A stretch of 64,000 bases of DNA from Verpa conica (lineage: Eukaryota; Ascomycota; Pezizomycetes; Pezizales; Morchellaceae), in contig JAUFSD010000009.1 in the NCBI GenBank assembly GCA_033030425.1, forward strand, positions 620,001 to 684,000. The letters are read 5' to 3'. The position numbers and the translations under genes were made by a program. Shown piece after piece: positions 33,019 through 43,971 of the stretch. A model generated the notes under the pieces. The model made no database searches. It saw nothing but the letters and a program-made list of their open reading frames with translations, and was not told where the DNA came from. Each line of letters starts with the position of its first letter. The stretch's first letter is position 1.

Positions 33019-33973
33019 ATGGACCGCTCACCCCCACGAGGCCCTCGAGGCGGACATGGTGGAGGACAAGGAGGAAGCCGCAGAGGCGGCGGCGGTGGTG
33101 GTGGTGGTGGTGGTGGCGGGAGAGACAGCGAAAGATATGGAGGTAGGGCCACTGACCCTTATCACTCCCGCAAGCGAAGTCGCTCAAGAAGCCCCGAGAG
33201 CCGGAATCACCGTGAGCATTACCGGGAGAGAGATCGAGACCGGGAGCGGGAACGCGAACGCGGTGATAGGGAAAGGGATTACCCCAAGAACGACGGAGGT
33301 CGTGGTAATGAGAGAGGTAAAGCACCCCCTCCCCCTCAAGATACTATTTACACTTTCTAACATCAATTGGGTAGAATACCGCGGTAGTGGATCCCGCCGA
33401 GGAGGAGGAGGCCGCGACCATGACGCCCCACCTCCCCCCGAACGTGAACGAGACCGTGAGTACCCCGTCCGCGATAGGGGGGCAGACAGAGGGGGCAGAG
33501 CTGGTCCAGGCAGCAGAGATGATGATAAATCCCGCCGCTACCGCTCTCGCTCCCGAGACCGCCGCAGAGGAGGTGATCGTGATCGTAAGGATGCCCCACC
33601 AGCCCGTAGTCGTTCCCGGGATCGTCCTACCCGTCGTCGTAGTCCTTCCCCTGTCCCACGTACGGTTTCCCCAACGCTTGGAGCACAGGATGTAGAGATG
33701 ACTGGAGGGGATAAAGACTCTGAGGTAGATCAAGAAGATGATATGGAGGCACAGATGAAGGCTATGTTGGGTATTGGGGGCTTTGGTACGACAAAACAGA
33801 AGAAAGTTAAGGGGAATGACGTGGGTGCTATTAGTAAGAATACCACTGTGAAGTATAGACAGTATATGTATATCCCCCATAATTTCCCTTCTTGTCTTTA
33901 CATCAGTGAGCCTAACTTCTGCTTGTTTAGGAATCGTCCTGGTGGGTTTAATAGAGCCTTGTCACCATCGTAA
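33019..33973 (+). CDS. SNRNP27: U4/U6.U5 tri-snRNP 27 kDa protein (SNRNP27)
   Basis: Three exons: 33019-33316, 33375-33867 and 33931-33973, giving 277 residues. The first two thirds are Arg/Gly/Asp/Ser-rich: a run of about a dozen glycines, then RS/RD/RE dipeptides as in SR-type proteins. The conserved C-terminal 27K domain reads MLGIGGFGTTKQKKVKGND, then KYRQYMNRPGGFNRALSPS, which is diagnostic. The human counterpart is phosphorylated on its RS region and acts around tri-snRNP activation and 5' splice-site choice. The last exon has 43 nt. A longer frame beginning near 32861 is an artefact of the antisense SAD1 5' end. It is divergent from SAD1. Confidence 0.92.
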
Positions 33974-34601
33974 GCTTAAGAGTTGAGTTTAGTCGAGCTG
34001 TTGGCGGATTGGTAAGTAGAGAAAGGTGGTAATCTTGTTTGACTGTTTGAGGTAGTCATTATTTTATTATTCCCCCTTTCCTGGTCTGATAGATGTGTTG
34101 TGGTGTTTTGTAATAGGAGGGTATATTTTGCTTTTATTTTTTCCTTTTCTTTCCATGCCTTCTGTTTGGTACACTACAATAATGACACCGGCCCCTAAAT
34201 AAAATAGAATCCGAGGGCTGAAATCCACTGTATAAAAAACCAAGACTGAGTGAGATACCATATTACTATGAAAGCATCCCGGCATGTGACAACCCGAGTC
34301 ATTACTGTGTACACCAGAGTATAGTAGTGCCAAATCCTTAAATTACCTTCCGTCCAAATTTTTACCCCCTCCCCTAGCCGCATACCCCTATATAATAAAT
34401 GAATGACAAGAAGACAAAAGAAAAGTCTATGTATATAAACCAAATGATATGTCGTTCTGCCCGGCTAGTAACAAAACCCCGGCAATGATACAGAAAGGAG
34501 CCGTGGTAACACAGCTATGGTATTTATAAAACGATCCGAACTACAATGAAACACTCTCTACCCTTCTACTAAAAAAGAAAAAGAAAAAAAAGTGGCCACC
34601 T
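33974..34601. other. Intergenic between SNRNP27 and NUS1
   Basis: Holds the 3' ends of two convergent genes. No other gene is supported; there is an A-rich tract at about 34571-34591. Confidence 0.5.
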
Positions 34602-35701
34602 TTATCTTCCGAAGCGCATCTCCGTCTTGGCAAAGCTGTGTAGCGCACGGAGAAAAACTTGGTACCCAACGGCCTCGTTGTCTGGGACATGGCTATTACA
34701 CCCCTCATTAATTTTAACATCCACACACAGGGGGGAACCAAAACTTACAATATCTCGGTCAACCTAATTTGCCATGGCGGATACCCCTTCAAAGTAACAT
34801 TCGGGCTAAAAAGTACCAACAAGTCCGGCTCAGGGATAACATTCCCCTTTACCTCGGCATCAATCAAATCGATGCTCACATCCTCAGGCATGATCTTTCC
34901 TCGTTGCGCCATATCGCACAATGTCTTTGTCAGGTCGACCAGCGACTCCCTTCCATCCTCTTCAGAAATAAAGATCACTTCGATATCAACTCGTGGGCCA
35001 CCTTCTTCCTCATCGGACATGTCATTGGTTGTAAAAGAACCAGAGGGAGGCGAATGAACACGGAGTGTAGGGCGCGATTTGCCGAAGTAACTATGGAGGC
35101 GTTGAGAGATGGAACGGTGAGAAGTAGTGATATATGATTTCAAGATACCTGTTTATTGGCAATTAGAAACCGTTAGAAGTACCGGGAGCGCAGGAAAGCA
35201 CGTACCGGTCTGCTCGTAAACACTAAGATGTTTGATTCCAGCGCTCGCACACCAACAAGTAATCTCCGATACCTCATCAATAAGTGTATCTAACCCGCCC
35301 TTCTCAAACTCCACTATCACACTCAAATGCTTCGGCATCTTCCCGGCCTGTCTCAGATCCTTCACGTCCTGCTGTATCAACTGCGGCGTACGATGGTGAT
35401 AGTAGAGAATGCTGAATCCACGGTTCAACGCAGTGTGGTATGTCCATCTTAGTTTCACGTATACGCTGTAAATCAAGTACATTGTAAGCAAGACCAGCTT
35501 GTAGAACCGCGTGAACACAAAATCGCGGATCGGACGACGCTGGGTCTTTGGCTTTGGCAGGCGCGGGATAATGATACGCTCACGCTCGAGAACATCTTCT
35601 GGTTTTTCAACGAGGTGAGAGCGGTTATGGGCGCGGGGATTCGTGTATGAAGAGGAGGACGCGGTCGAGTAGGGAGGAGGTGGTGGTGAGGCGTTGACCA
35701 T
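34602..35701 (-). CDS. NUS1: cis-Prenyltransferase subunit Nus1 (NgBR)
   Basis: Three exons: 35701-35206, 35148-34749 and 34692-34602, giving 328 residues. The N-terminus is Pro/Ser-rich, followed by a membrane helix at about 72-92 (YKLVLLTMYLIYSVYV). The cis-prenyltransferase-like fold reads PKHLSVIVEFEKGGLDTLID, CWCASAGIKHLSVYEQTG and VTLKGYPPWQIRLTEI. The C-terminus ends in RFGR; the RxG motif contacts substrate in the heteromer with the catalytic subunit. The complex makes long-chain polyprenyl diphosphate for dolichol at the ER. Nus1 itself lacks the catalytic Asp. The last exon was placed by the acceptor TAATAG, which restores EIFHVPDNEAVGYQVFLRAL. Confidence 0.93.
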
Positions 35702-37090
35702 TTTGAGACGGGGAGCCCAAAGGATAAGGGGTAAATCTCAAGAGGAGAAAGTTCAAAGAGAGTACTAGTAGAGTGAAGAATATCAGAACGGAAGGGGGGG
35801 GGGGAGCTTTAGAGGTAGAAAAATGGGGGGATGGTATATAGGATGTCAGGGAGGGGGATGTCTGAGTGGTTGGGGGTTGTCGTCAGTTGCTGGGCAGAGG
35901 AATTAGTAGTTACCTGTACTGTACTGTAACAAGGGCATGGCCACAAAAGTGACGCAGTTTGTTACACCTTCCAAGACATTAGATCAAAGGTGGCCACCCG
36001 GAAGCGATCCTGGCCTTTTATTTTTGGTACTCGTATAGCATGTACTCGTAAGTCTACCTGTCTGCTCTGCGATCTTTTGCCAGGATGGCTGATCATCTTC
36101 AGGTAACAGCCATGAATATTCTCCGCGTAAACACCAAGAATCCCGGAACGCGGAAAGTGGTTGGGGGAAATAAGTGTTGAAATGTGGATGTGAGCTGCAG
36201 GTGTTTCCCAACGGTGTGCTGTTTTGAGCCGCATGCATCTCCAGCCTGCATGCATTCCATCAAGTGATAATGGCTGGCCACGGTGCTGGAATGGAAGTTC
36301 TTGTGGATTTTTCCAGATTGTTAGGGGCGCCACTCTAGAAACCTGAGCATGGGGTGAGTACTAGGAGGTACAGCACCCTATGATAGTTCAAAGTACATGT
36401 ATATGTAACTACCAAGGCAAGAAATATCGGCGGAGAGTACATAATCGCGATAGACTCTGGAGTATTACTCTATAGCCATCACACCAGCTATGTATGTACC
36501 CATCCTTACTTCATGCACCTGGATAAGCTATTTTTTGAAGCGATATCGACTAGTTACATACTGATGGACTGCAGCTCATCTGAAATTCTCTGGTTGCTTG
36601 TCCAAACACGACTTGCCTAAAGCCGCATATGCATATGCGCATGCCATTCCGACCAATTCAGCAAAACATAAAGTACACAAGAAAATCTATTATCATATAA
36701 GAGCTCGTGGATGCAGCTCTTTTATAAAACATGAGATCATCATATTACTACTATATATACTGTTTTGGAACTGTCTCCCAACCACCACTATGCACAGCTT
36801 ATCACTCACCAACCTCAAAATATGGCTTCAAGAATCGGTACACTCCCAGCCATGGGCTGGAATAAGTTGACATCATTCTAGAATACACGAATAGGACAAC
36901 AGACTGGATGTATAATATAAGGGGCCTGCTAACACCTAGATGTAGTTATTATCTTCTCATACAAAATCTATACCTTCAGGATTCATTTTATTTACAACAC
37001 TACATATTGGAATTATAAGTCTACCACACTAACAACCTCACTAATAAAGAGGTGACTATACCTATAATTAAGATACTACTATACCACAAT
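35702..37090. other. Gene-less region between NUS1 and the secreted-protein gene
   Basis: Includes the NUS1 promoter with a G/A-rich stretch (about 35780-35870). A minus-strand frame at 35962-36333 has no recognisable domain and is not called. Confidence 0.45.
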
Positions 37091-38350
37091 ATGCATACCC
37101 TCCCTCTTTTCCTCCCTCTTTTTCTCCTCTCCCCTCTACTCCTCATACACCCCGCCTCCGCTTCACCACTCTCTCATAAACACCGCAAATCAAAACCAAC
37201 AGCAAACCGCATTACTCCTCGCGACTATGCTATAGCCGCTGTCAATGGTGACAGGCGTCGGGATCTAGAAGGACTTGAAGGCAATTCTGAAGACGCTGCG
37301 GACCCTGACTTCCCCGACTTTCCAGACTTTCCCGATTTTCCAGAATTTCTATTGCCCGACCTTCCAGATGGGGGGGAGCCGGCTGATCCAGGTGTGCCTG
37401 CTCCGGCTCCGGCTCCAGACCCAACACCAGAGCCCGTACCAGAAGCAGACAAAGCTGCTGGAAATTGTGGCGAGACCCATGCGCATATAACGATAACGCA
37501 AGCCCAAACCACAACAGAAACAACTACAAAAACAACAATAGAGACCACTACAGTCACTACAGTCACTATCACTGGAAATAGTGATGATGGCGATGATAAC
37601 TTCCTTGATAACCTTTTCGACGACTCTAATAAGGTGGAAAAAGAGTTCATAACTATTATTGTAACTACCACCGAGACTGAGTTTGCTCCTGGGCAGACAA
37701 TTACTGTCACCGCTGAGGAGGATAGTAAAGAAATTACTGTAACTGTTACTGAGAACCCACAACCGATGACTATAACGAAGACGGAAGTACAGATACAAAC
37801 TATCACCGCTATAGTAGAGGTTGCATCAGGGAAGGCAGATGCAGGTAGTGGGAGCGAGGTGATTAAACCGGGTGAGGATTTTAACTACGGTATACCTCCA
37901 ACACTTGAACCACCTGCACCACCCGCACCACCTGCGCCACCCGTCCCTCCAGCCCCTCCAGCCCCTCCAGTAGAAGAGGATGACGACCAAGGCAATGAGT
38001 CTGGTGAGGAATTTGAGGAGGGTGTAAACTACCGCGATTTTGTCGACCTTGGTGTGATGGAGCTTGATGAAGAACCCACCGAAACGGCTGCACCAAGCTT
38101 TTGGAAGCTTGATCCGCCACATGGGTACGAGGGTATGCCTACCCCAAACCCAAACCCAAAGCTATCAGCTCTATTACCGGCACCCACTGGAGGCTTTACA
38201 AATCCTTCTACCTCTTCTGAGGTATCCCCAGATACCATATTATCTGTATCGCCTGATTTGAGTGCGTCATTCGCATTCTCTGCGGAGGAGAATGGGTTCC
38301 CTACGAAGACTACGGCCAGTACAACCACGAGTATGTTAATGGGAACGTGA
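37091..38350 (+). CDS. Secreted Pro/Thr-rich low-complexity protein
   Basis: Intronless, 419 residues from the ATG at 37091; the frame opens earlier at GTG, but the ATG gives a clean signal peptide. Residues 1-25 (HTLPLFLPLFLLSPLLLIHP, then ASAS) form a signal sequence, followed by a basic KHRKSK stretch that may be a pro-region. Then come an acidic (DFP)n run, a PAPAPAP segment, a Thr-rich segment (TTTETTTKTTIETTTVTT) likely O-mannosylated, and a PPAPPAPPV proline run. There is no hydrophobic C-terminus, so no GPI anchor is predicted. Only one central cysteine is present. It is probably a cell-wall or extracellular protein; no family recognised. Confidence 0.72.
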   Translation: MHTLPLFLPLFLLSPLLLIHPASASPLSHKHRKSKPTANRITPRDYAIAAVNGDRRRDLEGLEGNSEDAADPDFPDFPDFPDFPEFLLPDLPDGGEPADPGVPAPAPAPDPTPEPVPEADKAAGNCGETHAHITITQAQTTTETTTKTTIETTTVTTVTITGNSDDGDDNFLDNLFDDSNKVEKEFITIIVTTTETEFAPGQTITVTAEEDSKEITVTVTENPQPMTITKTEVQIQTITAIVEVASGKADAGSGSEVIKPGEDFNYGIPPTLEPPAPPAPPAPPVPPAPPAPPVEEDDDQGNESGEEFEEGVNYRDFVDLGVMELDEEPTETAAPSFWKLDPPHGYEGMPTPNPNPKLSALLPAPTGGFTNPSTSSEVSPDTILSVSPDLSASFAFSAEENGFPTKTTASTTTSMLMGT

Positions 38351-39944
38351 AATTTCATCCGCATGTAAATTAAGCAAGATTATGGTGATGGGCTTGCGGC
38401 TGCTTATTATTCTTGGTTGGAGAATGGGAATCTGTTGAACTCATGGATAATTCTATGGGGCCCTGTTGATTCATTATGGATCTTCATTGTCATCTAACTT
38501 TGTTTTGGCCATGAGTGGCGTTTTTTTGAAGGAGTTACCTCTTTTTATATCTGTATTGGGTTTTATGATTAATGAGTATGAAACGACATGACGAAGCTGT
38601 AAAATTTTTGTTTAATATATAAAGATAACTTTTTAAAGATTTAATAGGATGCTCTATACTCTATTGAAAATTAGCGGCCATCTCGCATAAATCTTGTATT
38701 TATGATTCATTCATTCATTCAATCAATCACGAATATTCCTGTTGACTCCATGTATGTACTTATTATTAATTACATGCATTCATTCATATATTCCTACATG
38801 TTGATATTAAAATAGCGGAAAGAGGGGTGTTTTTACTACCACATTGGTGGGAATTATGGTTTCAAGCCAGAAGTGCTACCGAGTTGGTCAAAAAGTCCTG
38901 TAACACAGCCGACTTAATCTAGCATTCTCCAGAATATATACCGCAAAAATGCCATATTAAAACACCCCACTTTCCTGTACTGTAGTATCGAGTGAGGCAT
39001 CATGATCAATTCTTGGCGCACTCGATATCTTTCGGGTACTAGGATACCCCTCATTCCTTCAACATTTGTATTTATTCTTGGGTACTCGAGAAGTGGAATA
39101 AGATAGTTGCTTGGTGATATTAGCATAGAACTGAAGCTCTAATAGCTAGCGGTTCAACGAGAAAATATTAAGGAAATAAAGAGGGCAAAGTCTCTTTTAC
39201 GTATCTTTTATAGAAAGCTTTTATAATAATAAGAGTACATCTCCTTATTAAGGGCATAGTATGAAGAGCAATATTAGGTACTTGATTGGTATTCTTACAG
39301 TAATTCAATGGCACTAATATTGAATATAAGCACCATTCTAGAATTTAAATGTTCCACTTAATCACTACGTAGCCGAGCACAAGTGGTGGAAAGCAAGGAA
39401 GTATGTGAAAGACTATATCCCACTACTCTCTCCAGGTATATAGTCATCCTTAATTGTTACCCCGTGTGTAACGATAATAAGTCACCTAACCGACATAAAT
39501 CAGTTAATTCCCGTTACTGCGTAGCTCTAATTATTATACGCGTAAATTAAGGAATATGTTCCCAGGATCTCGTGACTCAGAGAATACGACCAGAGTCGGT
39601 ACTTGCTCTGCAACCGCATATAGACTAGTGTTAGTTCGCGCCTAGGCAACCGCATGTGTATGCATTGCTAGCTAGACCTCTAGGATATGCAGTTTTAAGG
39701 CGTACAATCCTTCCCGGCTTGTTGTGGGGTGTAATTGGTTAGTAAACAAAGCCTTATCGGGGGCGGTGTAATGGTGAGTCTGAAGGATCACCTGTTAGCC
39801 TTGCCAACCTGTCTTAAGCTCGACTACATATAAAAGTGGTAACCCCTACCGCCCCACTCTAGTTGACCTACAAGGCCTCTGAATATACCAGCTCCACCTA
39901 AACGAGTTAAGAGTATGAAAGTGAGGGAGAGTCCTAGCCAAACC
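38351..39944. other. Gene-less stretch upstream of the GTPase pair
   Basis: AT-rich. It contains (ATTC)n runs at 38706-38725 and again near 38778-38790. No gene supported. Confidence 0.5.
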
Positions 39945-41093
39945 ATGGCATCAAGCTCAGGTAGGACCTTCCCTTTATTTAATGAATTCCTTTGCTCTAT
40001 CCCCGGTGTTTCCAAGTGGTACCTCCCTACCTCAAATAGCTGACAATCGAGGGTTTCTTAGGAGATACCACAGATATGTCAGTTGCAGCGTTTGTTCTCT
40101 TGGGGAAGACTGGCGCTGGGAAAAGTAGCTTCATCAAGTTACTCGGTGGAAAGGATCCGATTGATGGAGCCGCTCCTAAAATCAGCAAAGGGACAAAATC
40201 ATGTAAGTTACCAACAGCCGGCAATTCCCAGTTTAGCTAGATCGCTAAGAGCTTGTAATCCAGGTACAACAGAGCTCGCCGCATATACTACCACTTTCAA
40301 CAATAGGAAGATCCTATTACTAGATACTCCCGGCTTTGATGACTCTAGCAAGGAAAACCTAGAAAACCTACTCGATATTGTCTCCAACCTCTATCGCTTT
40401 ACAAAAAAAGATGTGAAAATTCACGGAGTCATCTTTTTGCACGATATCAGTGAGATGAGATTCTCTGGGAGTCAAAAGAAAACGTTCTCGATTCTCAGGA
40501 ACTTGTGTGGAGCGAGGTGCATGGGAAATGTTATTGTTGGGACAACACGCTGGAGCCATCGAGACCAGGAGGATTTTCTAGAGCAAGGGGAAAGGGTAAA
40601 GGATCTCTATAGAGAGTACTGGGGTGGAATTTATAAAACGATCCCGTTGTTTCGTGATGACGATATCGCTGCGCTCCAGATCATTGGCGATCTTTTAGAA
40701 AAACCCCCCGTTTTCCTGCTTGCGCAGGATGAGATGTGTAAACCCCCACATACACCCGAGAACACAACAGTGGTCAAGTCCATTATGCCCGAGATTCTCC
40801 AAGAAATGGAGCGATTGAAGAAGGAGGTGGAGGAAAAGACTAGGTTGATTGATCAGGAAAGTGGAGAACGCAAGGAGCAGGCTAAGAGAGATGCAGAGGC
40901 CAAAGCGCAGGAGTTTGAGTTCTTCAATAATATATTCGAAAAACTCAAAACGCCCCCTGACGCAGGGTTTCCGATGAAACTTGGTCTTGCCTTCCTTAGG
41001 CCCATTGTACTCGCTCCTCTAGCGTTTATCAGTGTACCAGCGGGACTTGTTATTGCTTTTGCTGATCTTTTCAAGAAGAAGCAAGCTAAATGA
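39945..41093 (+). CDS. AIG1/GIMAP-like GTPase, paralogue A
   Basis: Three exons: 39945-39960, 40062-40202 and 40264-41093, giving 328 residues. P-loop LLGKTGAGKSSFIKLLGG (about residues 19-36), switch/G3 ILLLDTPGFDDSS, and a conserved GVIFLHDISEMR. Where AIG1 proteins carry an xKxD-type guanine motif there is only VIVGTTRWSHRDQ. A coiled coil follows (EEILQEMERLKKEVEEKTRL region, about 235-285). The C-terminus has two hydrophobic segments (LGLAFLRPIVLAPLAFISV and GLVIAFADLF) and KKKQAK, resembling a membrane-anchored tail. The first exon has 16 nt; its acceptor TTCTTAG matches the frame and phase used in paralogue B. An upstream in-frame ATG at 39915 would add 10 residues. Function unknown. 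Confidence 0.8.
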
Positions 41094-41970
41094 TCTCTTG
41101 TTTTTATCTCTTGTGTATTAGACGAGGGCAGCTATTCGCGCAGATTTTAGGGATACTAGGAGAAAATTTATGTAGTAAACACTCAAGTTGACTTGCCACT
41201 CCAATGACTGATATCATTCGCTACTAATACGCTCTTGGCTATTCAGCAGACCAAAAATCTAATAATTAGCACTAGTACTATATTTTACAAATACTCTAGA
41301 GCAATATATCCTAAGATGACATTCAGTGGTGCTGTTTAGTTACTAATAATATTAAAGCAGGTAGTTTAACTCATTATAAGGGAGATCTCGTGCAAACACA
41401 TACGCCTAGGCCATTAGAGAATCTTGAAAGTCCTAATAAGAATAAGTGGCCTCTATCATATCTAAGTACAAAATACAAATAGGTTTAGCGGGGGTAATCA
41501 ACCTGTGCTAGATCCTTTGATCCTAGAGTTGACCATATCATGACTCCATATCAAGTTAGATAGTGTACCGAATCCTAATCGGGACCGGTGACCTAAGTTA
41601 CAGGTAAGGTATAAGTTTCTACCCTTACTATAGATGACTTGTACATACTACTCCTGCAAATCGTATAAAACCACTTAGATCTATAATTGTATGTTTTACG
41701 TGTAAAATTCTGTATGGTACACGGACTCAGTAATCATATAACATTTCCCTCAGCCGGTTCCAGTATCTAATTGGGCAAGAATCAAAGCCCTTTTGTGTCA
41801 GGCGCCAACATACTTCTACTAGCGAAGACCACCGTATTTGACTCGTATTTCAGCCGCGCAAAAAAAACGTTGAAAATGGCATCTCTCAGTTCCATAGCTG
41901 GAATCAATCTTTACTCTATCCTTGAAGACATCGAGATATATCAGCTAAGTTCAAGCGAGTCGAGGGTATA
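41094..41970. other. Spacer between the two GTPase genes
   Basis: AT-rich with no supported gene. A frame at 41771-41971 starts at TTG. It contains ATG GCA TCT at 41877, reminiscent of the paralogue A start, so an alternative 5' end for paralogue B is possible. Confidence 0.45.
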
Positions 41971-43104
41971 ATGACACAAATCATATCCCAAGACGATATA
42001 CAAAGTTCAGGTAGGTCTAGATGATGCCTTGTTTTTCCCTTTGCTATTACTCTAAAAGTATCCCACTTTTTCTCCTCAACTCTACTAATAATTGAGGGAC
42101 TTGATTAGAGAATGCTACATGTATAAACGAAAATGCAGCGCCGTTCGAGCCTGTCGCAACCTTTATTGTTATAGGAAAAACCGGTGTTGGAAAAAGTAGT
42201 TTCATAAAACTACTTGGCGGAAAAAACATGAAGAATGGACAGGACCCAGTTGTTGACGATGGTCTCGAGTCATGTAAGCCATTGCAATGGCCCCTCCTGC
42301 CAATACAAGAGATGGCTAATGGCTTATAACTCAGGCACATCAACACTCGCCGCCTTCAAGACTACAGTCAACTGTAGGGAGGTCATATTACTAGATACAC
42401 CCGGTTTCGACTGCTCTGGGTGTCTGGGAAACTTGAAAACCCTAAACGATATCGCCTCCAGCCTCTATCATATCGCTACCGGCAGAGCCCAGGCCCAGGT
42501 CTGCGGTGCGATCTTCCTACACGATATCAGCGAGACTAGGTTCGGTGAGAGTCAGAAGAAAACACTATCGATCTTCAAAAGCATGTGTGGGGAAAGGTTT
42601 ATGGGAAATGTTATCGTTGGAACCACGATGTGGAGTCCCAGAGACCCAGAGAAGTATCTACAACAACAGAATAGGGAGATTACATTTACAGAAAAACACT
42701 GGGGTGGGATATACAAGACCACACGACTGTTTCGAAACGATACTAGAGCCGCGGTTCAAACAATTACCGACCTTTTAAGTAAACCTCCAGTTAGTCTCCG
42801 TATCCAGGAAGAGATGCTCCTCCCCCCGAATACCCCTGAGGGTACGACTGCAGGCAAAATTCTTATAGATGAAGCTACCCGAGCGGCGTACCAATCTCTA
42901 GAAAGTAACGAGGAAAGAAAGGATCTACTTTCATGCCTCGGGAGAGTCCCTAATATTTCTTTTATCTTGATGCTCGGCATCGCTATCACCACGCCCGCAC
43001 TCATTGCTCTCCACCCCTCGGCACGGCGCCGCTATTCTCCTTATCCACGGCTTTTTCTTACAGCTACGCTGGGGTTCTTGGGGAGAAAAATATCGGGTAC
43101 ATAG
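41971..43104 (+). CDS. AIG1/GIMAP-like GTPase, paralogue B
   Basis: Three exons: 41971-42010, 42109-42273 and 42335-43104, giving 324 residues. Both introns sit in the same phase and place as in paralogue A, proving a tandem duplication. P-loop VIGKTGVGKSSFIKLLGG, G3 ILLDTPGFDCSG, GAIFLHDISETRF and VIVGTTMWSPRDPEKY. A canonical N/TKxD motif is missing, as in A. The middle region KHWGGIYKTTRLFRNDTRAA and LLSKPPVSLRIQEEMLLPPN closely match A. The C-terminus differs: no long coiled coil, but a hydrophobic segment (ISFILMLGIAITTPALIAL) followed by basic residues and a second weak one. It is probably membrane-associated. Function unknown. Confidence 0.8.
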
Positions 43105-43128
43105 TTTGTTGCATTTCCTTTGTACATA

Positions 43129-43570
43129 CAGTCACTAGCAAGAAGTCTTCGTGATCGCATACAACACACCAAAAATAACTGAATTGGGGCCCTTATCACA
43201 TAGCCACAACAGAAATTTTCTCTTAGGATAATTTTAGGAGAAGATAAAGAGCATGTTAAAAGTTTTTTTTGGTTTTTTGATTGCTATTCTAGGGCCCTAG
43301 GAAGTCTAGAATATTTTGGTTGTAAGAATACCTCTAGGTCCCAAGTAAATCTTACATAGTAACAGGCTTTCCACACAGAATATTTTATTCCTCCCTAGAA
43401 ATACCCCCCTATAAGGTTGAGAATTTAGAACTAGTATCTCTAGATATTCAAGAATTTTATTATGGCTTTATAATTAAGAATAATTGTGGTGGTATTGGGT
43501 GGAAAAGGCTGAAAATCGGGTACTTTTTGTGTGTATTACCCCGATCACGAAGACTTCTTGCTAGTGACTG
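43129..43570. mobile_element. Tc1/mariner-type MITE B (442 bp)
   Basis: Terminal inverted repeats of about 30 bp: CAGTCACTAGCAAGAAGTCT onward at the left, exact complement at the right. Both ends are flanked by TA (43127-43128 and 43571-43572). The CAGT terminus is classic for Tc1/mariner. The interior is AT-rich without transposase. It inserted 24 bp past the stop codon of GTPase B, perhaps within its 3' UTR. Confidence 0.88.
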
Positions 43571-43971
43571 TATATAAAGGGTGGAGTGGGGGGGACATGA
43601 TATTATATGGGGGCACAAATCAAGCATTTATTCTCATGGCTTATGCAATATTAGCTAGACCAGTGCGACAAATACCGAGTGATATCTGATGCGTTGGCTG
43701 TAATAAACAATAGACATAAACAATAACTAGACTTGATTCTCGTGTAAATGACGTTAGCTGCAGCCCAAGACATGGCGGCAGCCAGCCCCCATTAAGCTGT
43801 GACATCTCCGGTTCACCGGGTAACCAGCCCCGACCCCCCGTCTCAGCCTCAACCATAATACCCCCGATCGTCATCCTACATACCCCATACAAGCGTGATA
43901 CCCCAACGCGTGCCATCTGCACCTACACCCACCACCCCCTACCCCACCGGCCTCCAAATGCCGTCGCCAGT
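43571..43971. promoter_or_regulatory. DLT1 upstream region
   Basis: No separate gene. The last 150 bp are C-rich on the plus strand, like many fungal 5' leaders. An out-of-frame ATG at 43958 (ATGCCGTCGCCAG) precedes the DLT1 start by 14 bases and could act as an overlapping upstream start. Confidence 0.4.

Noticed and set aside
34659..35137. Plus-strand frames of 122-132 codons
   Set aside because: They are mirror frames of NUS1 exons 2 and 3, which are conserved on the minus strand.
35962..36333. 123-codon minus-strand frame upstream of NUS1
   Set aside because: No recognised family, no splice partner, and it sits in the likely promoter side of NUS1.
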